NCBI RefSeq assembly: GCF_019320115.1
Contig: NC_089591.1
Location: forward strand, 24,778,502 to 24,842,501
Direction of reading: 5' to 3'
Length of the DNA: 64,000 nt
DNA from: Miscanthus floridulus
Lineage: Eukaryota > Streptophyta > Magnoliopsida > Poales > Poaceae
A program made the position numbers and the translations under genes. Position 1 is the first letter of the stretch. Every line of letters begins with the position of its first letter. The notes under the pieces were generated by a model, which had not been told where the DNA came from, searched no databases, and saw only the letters and a list, made by a program, of their open reading frames with translations. This document shows, in pieces, positions 59,609-64,000 of this stretch.

Positions 59609-62332
59609 ATGGTCATCATCTCCAGCTCCATGGCTACGCCGAACGGCCTCACGTTCACCATTGGCCAGATCACCTGGACCACCGGCTCCGATGACTTCAT
59701 CGCCATGACCATGGAGGAGGCATGGATTCAGTCTGCGCCGACCACTACCTCACCTGCATCGGCTATGACTCCAACCACAGTGGATACGACTCCGACCACG
59801 ATGGATACGGCTCCGACCACGATGGATCTAGCTCCGACCATGGTACATCTGGCTCTGACCATGCCCGCATCTTTAGCCACGCTGATAACCCGTCATCTGC
59901 TTCCTCACTACAAAGGGAAGCAGATTGACAACACCGACCTACTCGACTCCATCGATCGGGTTGGCACCAAACTCACTGAAACCCTAGCTCTAGTAAGTAT
60001 GATTCAAAGTCAACCTAATGAGCAGGTAACCGCACCCCACAATAGATCTACCCGACCAGCTTGGGCCAGTCGTCCTGCATGACTTGGTACAGATCTCGTG
60101 GTCATATCTACTCCTGAAGGGTGCTCCGCTCGTCGCCGGCCAGCCTCCGCGATGGGTCTCCAGCTCTCCGAGTACAAAGCCTCGACAGAGAACTACCAGG
60201 CCCAGCCCTACGACCTGCGAAATGCTGCCTCCAACTACGCGTATAACATACGACGCTGCTCGGATCTAGGTTTTGTACATTGGCCTCAGCCGAGGCCAAG
60301 CAACTTCGTTAACATGATTCGGATTGAGGATTATCAAGAAGGATCTATCCACATGGTCCAAGAGGGTGACTCTAGCTCCTCGTCTGGCATCGCATCTAAT
60401 GCCTCCTTTCACACCAAGCTCTAGCATCACGACGATGAAGGCGTCGAATATGATCTGGATATCCTAGACCATGCCCTGGGTTTCCCACAATTCCCGTCTT
60501 TCCCACCAAGGCGAGATGGTTTGATTAATGTTGTCAGCAATGATGAACCGCCAGCAGTTGGCAAATAGAACAAGAAAGGATTACACGTGAGGCATGCAAT
60601 ATTGACCGGTTTAATCACCGGCAAATCGAAGCTGAAGCAGAAGAGGAGGCACAACGCATAAGGGTCCAACCACGCGACCTCAACAATGCTTTCGACAGGG
60701 TGGGAGACAAACAAGTCTTCAGGACTCCAAGCACCAATGTAGCCATCGCCATGGCAACAATGCAACAGCTACCCAACACCCCGGAAACCTAGGCAGTTTG
60801 CAATGATATACATGCTTATCTGACGGCTGCTATGGCTCAGACCGCAGAGATGGTGAATCAAGCCCGGGCTCCATCCATTTTAGTTGAGTCAAGCCATAGC
60901 CGCCAATACTCAAGTCACTCATAGTCGCTCAACCAATGTGGCTCGTGCAACAACGACCCATCAGACAACCGTCAAGGCGGAAACGGTGGTCATGATGGTG
61001 GTCGGGATGACAACCGCCATCGGGAGGACAACCACCATGATGTTTGGGATGACAACCGCCGAGATAATCGCGATAATCACTGCAGTCGCAGGGTTAATCA
61101 GGATGGCAACCGAGATCACCGTGACGGCAATAACAATCTCCGCCGCTACCTCAGGGAATGCGATTTGCGCGATCGCATCAACCAGAGAGCCAACGATCGA
61201 GCATCCCATGAAAGTTATCGTTGTATGGAATATGACACTGCCCACGGCCCACCGGGTCTGAAGCAGTTTACTCCGCACCTTTGCCAAGTCATATGGCCCA
61301 AGAACTTCAAGCTCGAGAAACTTCAGAAGTACGACGACAAGGAGAACCCCGAATTATGGGTCATGCTCTACGAAACTGCGTGCAGATCAGCCATGGCTGA
61401 CGAGCACATCATGTCTAACTACTTCCCAGTCGCTGTTGGCCATGCAGGTCACCAATGGCTAGTCAGCTTGCCGGCGAACTACTTTGATTCTTGGCAAGAG
61501 CTCAAGCAGGCTTTCATTGACAATTTCATTGCAACTTGCGAGTAACCGGGAAACAAATATGATCTGCAACAGATTCGAGATCAGAAAGATGAGCCACTAC
61601 ACGAGTATGTCCGGCGTTTCTCAGAGATGCGCATCAAGGTCCCATCAATCTCCAACAATGAGGCAATCGAGGCTTTCATCACTGGCCTCTGCTTCCACGA
61701 TGCCCTAAGGGACAAGCTCCTGCGCAAGAGGCCTGAATCAGTTATAGCGCTCCTGGCCACCGCTAAGAAATATGCAGATGCTGACGATGCTAAAAAAATA
61801 ATTATCGAAGAAGCGACAAGGGTTCCATGCTCCGACCACCCCCCACACTACGACGACTACCACAGCAACCATGGTCGGAACGACAATTTTGACCGCCACA
61901 ACCAGTGCAACGACTCCCGTGACCACCGCGACCAACGTAATCAGCGGCGTAATCGCCGTGATGATTACAGGGGCAAGCGTGCTTGGGAAGACGACGGCGA
62001 GGTCAACACCGTTAAAAAAGGTGGCGGACATCGTAACTATGAAGATGACTACGCCAAAGCATTGAAAGGACCCTACTAGCTCCATCCTAAGTCAAACCAT
62101 ACCATGGAGAATTGCCCGCGTTCTCAAGTCCATCTACATGCGTCAACAGGCTTCGGATACGTCCGACAAGCTTAACGATGCGGGGAACAATTGTAACGAG
62201 GACAACGATGATGAAGATGTAGATCCTCCTCACAAGTACATCAAGCCAACCGATCGCGTGCACACCATCATCGGTGGCAAAGTGTCCATCGAGACCAAAC
62301 GAGCTAAGGCGTCCTTGGCTCTTCCTCTGTGA
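59609..62332 (+). pseudogene. gag: Gypsy gag
   Basis: Start MVIISSSMATPNGLTFTIGQ at 59609. A Thr/Pro-rich repeat (DTTPTTMDTAPTTMDLAPT, 59779-59835) follows. Stop at 60080-60082 (TGA), then LGLQLSEY-like sequence, frameshift near 60560, and a His/Asp/Arg-rich region (60940-61150). The gag core (61300-61790, frame 1) contains KNFKLEKLQKYDDKENPELW, HQWLVSLPANYFDSWQELKQ, one TAA at 61543-61545, then DLQQIRDQKDEPLHEYVRRF and FITGLCFHDALRDKLL. A decayed zinc-knuckle-like stretch (HPKSNHTMENC) is near 62085. The last part (62138-62332) ends at the antisense-gene junction without any protease. Confidence 0.8.
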
Positions 62333-64000
62333 GCACCGGGTTGATAAGGTCAAGGATGGGCAAAATGCTAGTTGCCACTTCCTGGCACCGGTTCTTCCAT
62401 GTATCCCGATCCTCGGTGGTCTATAGGCATCGTGCCTTCCAGCTGTCATGATCTTTCATCACGGCTTCTAGATGTTTCTTGGCATTGACTTTTAAAACTG
62501 CGAACCGTACAAGACATCAAAATGTAATAGCATGACAAGATAAGGTGGGCAACAGAATGAGAAAGGTGGTCTGGAACACTTACTTTTTAGTTCCTCCTTC
62601 ATCTTGGTTGTGCGGTCCTAGAGTTGAGACTGGTTGCGCACCAGTTTCTCATTGTCCTCCTTTAGGCGACCACACTCTGCGGTCACATGGCTATTCTCCT
62701 CCTGGAGGCAGGTTACTTCGGTTTCTAAGCCTGCACTACAGCTGTCACTACCAACAATGCAACAACACGTGTCATGCACTTGCTGTGATAAAATGACAAC
62801 TTACTTGTTTTTTCCTGCTCTTTGTTACTGAGCTGGGTGACCAGGTTCTAGTTCTATGCCTCTTGCTCTGTCCTCTCCTAGTCGGCGGCTTCAAGTTGGC
62901 GGCGCAAGCACTCCACCTCGGCCGCTAGTTCTCTATTGTTGGCCGTGATTCCCTCAATCTGGTCAAAGCACCTCTTTCGGTACTTTGCGGTCTTCATCAA
63001 GTCCTATATATAAACAAGCTAAGTCAGACAGTTCAACTAAATAGCAGGATCAAGTGGTCAAGCCAAACATACCTAGACTTCTGTCACCAGACGTTTTGTC
63101 GCTCATTCAACTTTTAGGGTCTCTTCGACCTCTGGGATTTCCTCATGCAAAACCCACTCGTCATTCCGCCAGCGCGACACATATACATGTTGTCGTTTGT
63201 CTTGGGGACGGCCTAGGATCTCTTCTACTTCATCCTCTTCGGCCTCTTGTTTAGGAGGCGGCGCTGGTCTGGAGTCTGTAGTCTCTGCGACCACTATGGC
63301 TTTCCCACGAGCCGTAGCATCGGCAAGCGTGCTCTGTGCCACCTCCGGCTTTTGCTATTCAGCTTGGTTTGGTCCCCTTGGCGCCGAAGTGTCCCCCTCA
63401 GTAAGGTTAGTGCTCAGAGCACTTGTACTTGGCTCGACTCTCTCCTCGACCAGTTGCTCAAGGACTGTCGTCTGGCCGCTCGTCTACTGAGGTGCCAGTG
63501 GATTTTCTTCCACAGGTTCCTCCACAGCTGGCTGCTAGGCAGTTTTTTCCACCATTGCTGGCGAAGTCGTGCCACACCCGGCTAGCTGGTCGGGATTTTC
63601 GGTGGACGCCGACCTAATATACCAGAGAAAAGTTCAGAAGACAATATTATTCAATACAAATTGAAAGCTTACATCAAGGTTACAAATACTTACAGCTTGG
63701 AAGCACGGAATGACATGGCGAAGGAGCGTCTCTTCGACCACGCTTGCTCCATGTGCTCGGCGGGTTCCATCGGGTCTTTTTCCACGACCAGTACTGGCGC
63801 CGGGGTTTGGTGCTCGACCCTTTCTCTGCTTGTCCTCTATGTTATAGTGGTCAGTGATGCAATCCCTGCTGGCACAGAGGAGCCACCCTGCTCTATCAAC
63901 TCCATTTGTCTCCTCCTTTTTCGAGGGACGAGTCAGAAGATGTTCGCATCCTTTGTTTCATCATCTAAAAGGGGGAAGATGGCCTGACGACATTGCCTCC
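62333..64000 (-). pseudogene. Antisense, intron-bearing coiled-coil gene downstream of gag
   Basis: Minus-strand gene entering from beyond the window. Exons: 63694 to past 64000, 63073-63613, 62805-63003, 62584-62735 and about 62333-62497, separated by GT-AG introns of 80, 69, 69 and 86 bases. Exon 63073-63613 encodes a Glu/Pro-rich region (KQEAEEDEVEEILGRPQDKR, VSRWRNDEWVLHEEIPEVEE). The next three encode coiled coil: NNRELAAEVECLRRQLEAA, LETEVTCLQEENSHVTAECG, LKEDNEKLVRNQSQL. The last ends DRDTWKNRCQEVATSILPIL...LINPV. About seven stops, mostly TAG. It resembles grass proteins annotated as putative gypsy-type transposon; function unknown. Confidence 0.6.

Noticed and set aside
60884..61287. 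Thr/Ile/Val-rich ORFs on both strands
   Set aside because: Shadow frames of the His/Asp/Arg-rich part of gag; the real gag frame is the one continuing to 61545.
61738..62085. Minus-strand Val-rich ORF resembling a membrane protein
   Set aside because: Antisense shadow of the basic/acidic gag C-terminal repeat region.
1..64000. CRISPR array, rRNA or tRNA genes, host protein-coding genes
   Set aside because: Repeats are LTRs or simple tandem arrays without spacer structure; no tRNA cloverleaf or rRNA core sequence was noticed; every recognised protein belongs to a transposable element.

Overview
The window is plant nuclear DNA made almost entirely of nested, decayed LTR retrotransposons. I find no host gene, rRNA, tRNA or CRISPR array. 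The element types (Ty3/gypsy Tat elements with antisense genes, Athila-like elements, a Tekay/Del-like family with giant LTRs, a copia fragment and a CACTA transposase piece) suggest a grass, probably a large-genome panicoid. That assignment is inference. Many in-frame TAG stops where CAG is expected, and CG sites turned to TG/CA, suggest old methylated heterochromatin.

Layout. 1-5137: 5' LTR and leader of a minus-strand giant-LTR element, inserted in an antisense gene of a Tat-type element (5138-6549). 6550-14644: a 4.05-kb unit (integrase end, antisense gene, LTR) present twice in tandem. 14645-15185: CACTA TNP2 transposase fragment. 15186-17225: degenerate LTR and 3' internal region of another element. 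17226-29063: a non-autonomous Athila-like element, plus strand, with a giant solo LTR (18277-22952) inside its 5' LTR; its 3' LTR is cut short at 29063. 29064-54219: a minus-strand Tat element with recognisable gag, protease, RT, RNase H and integrase, two LTRs, and two large insertions. 54220-56035: 3' end of a minus-strand copia element. 56036-59078: part of another giant LTR. 59079-64000: a gypsy element with a plus-strand gag followed by an antisense, intron-bearing gene where pol would be expected.

Insertion order can be read from the nesting. The copia element was hit by the Tat element (at 54220) and by a giant LTR (at 56036). The Tat element later received a solo LTR in its protease region (45948-50338, perfect TSD TAGAG) and an unusual insertion between RNase H and integrase (34596-43506). 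The latter was itself hit by a solo LTR (36353-41070, perfect TSD AGAAC).

Most noteworthy points. (1) The 34596-43506 insertion has LTR 3' (U5) ends at both termini, in inverted orientation, with a decayed 5-bp target duplication; one end is a 143-nt-arm palindrome. (2) The giant LTRs carry a short reading frame kept in five diverged copies. (3) The giant-LTR internal region encodes a decayed protein that is not recognisable gag or pol. (4) Antisense genes with TATA boxes and GT-AG introns occur in the Tat copies and in the 59-64 kb element. All identity percentages and alignments were done by eye.
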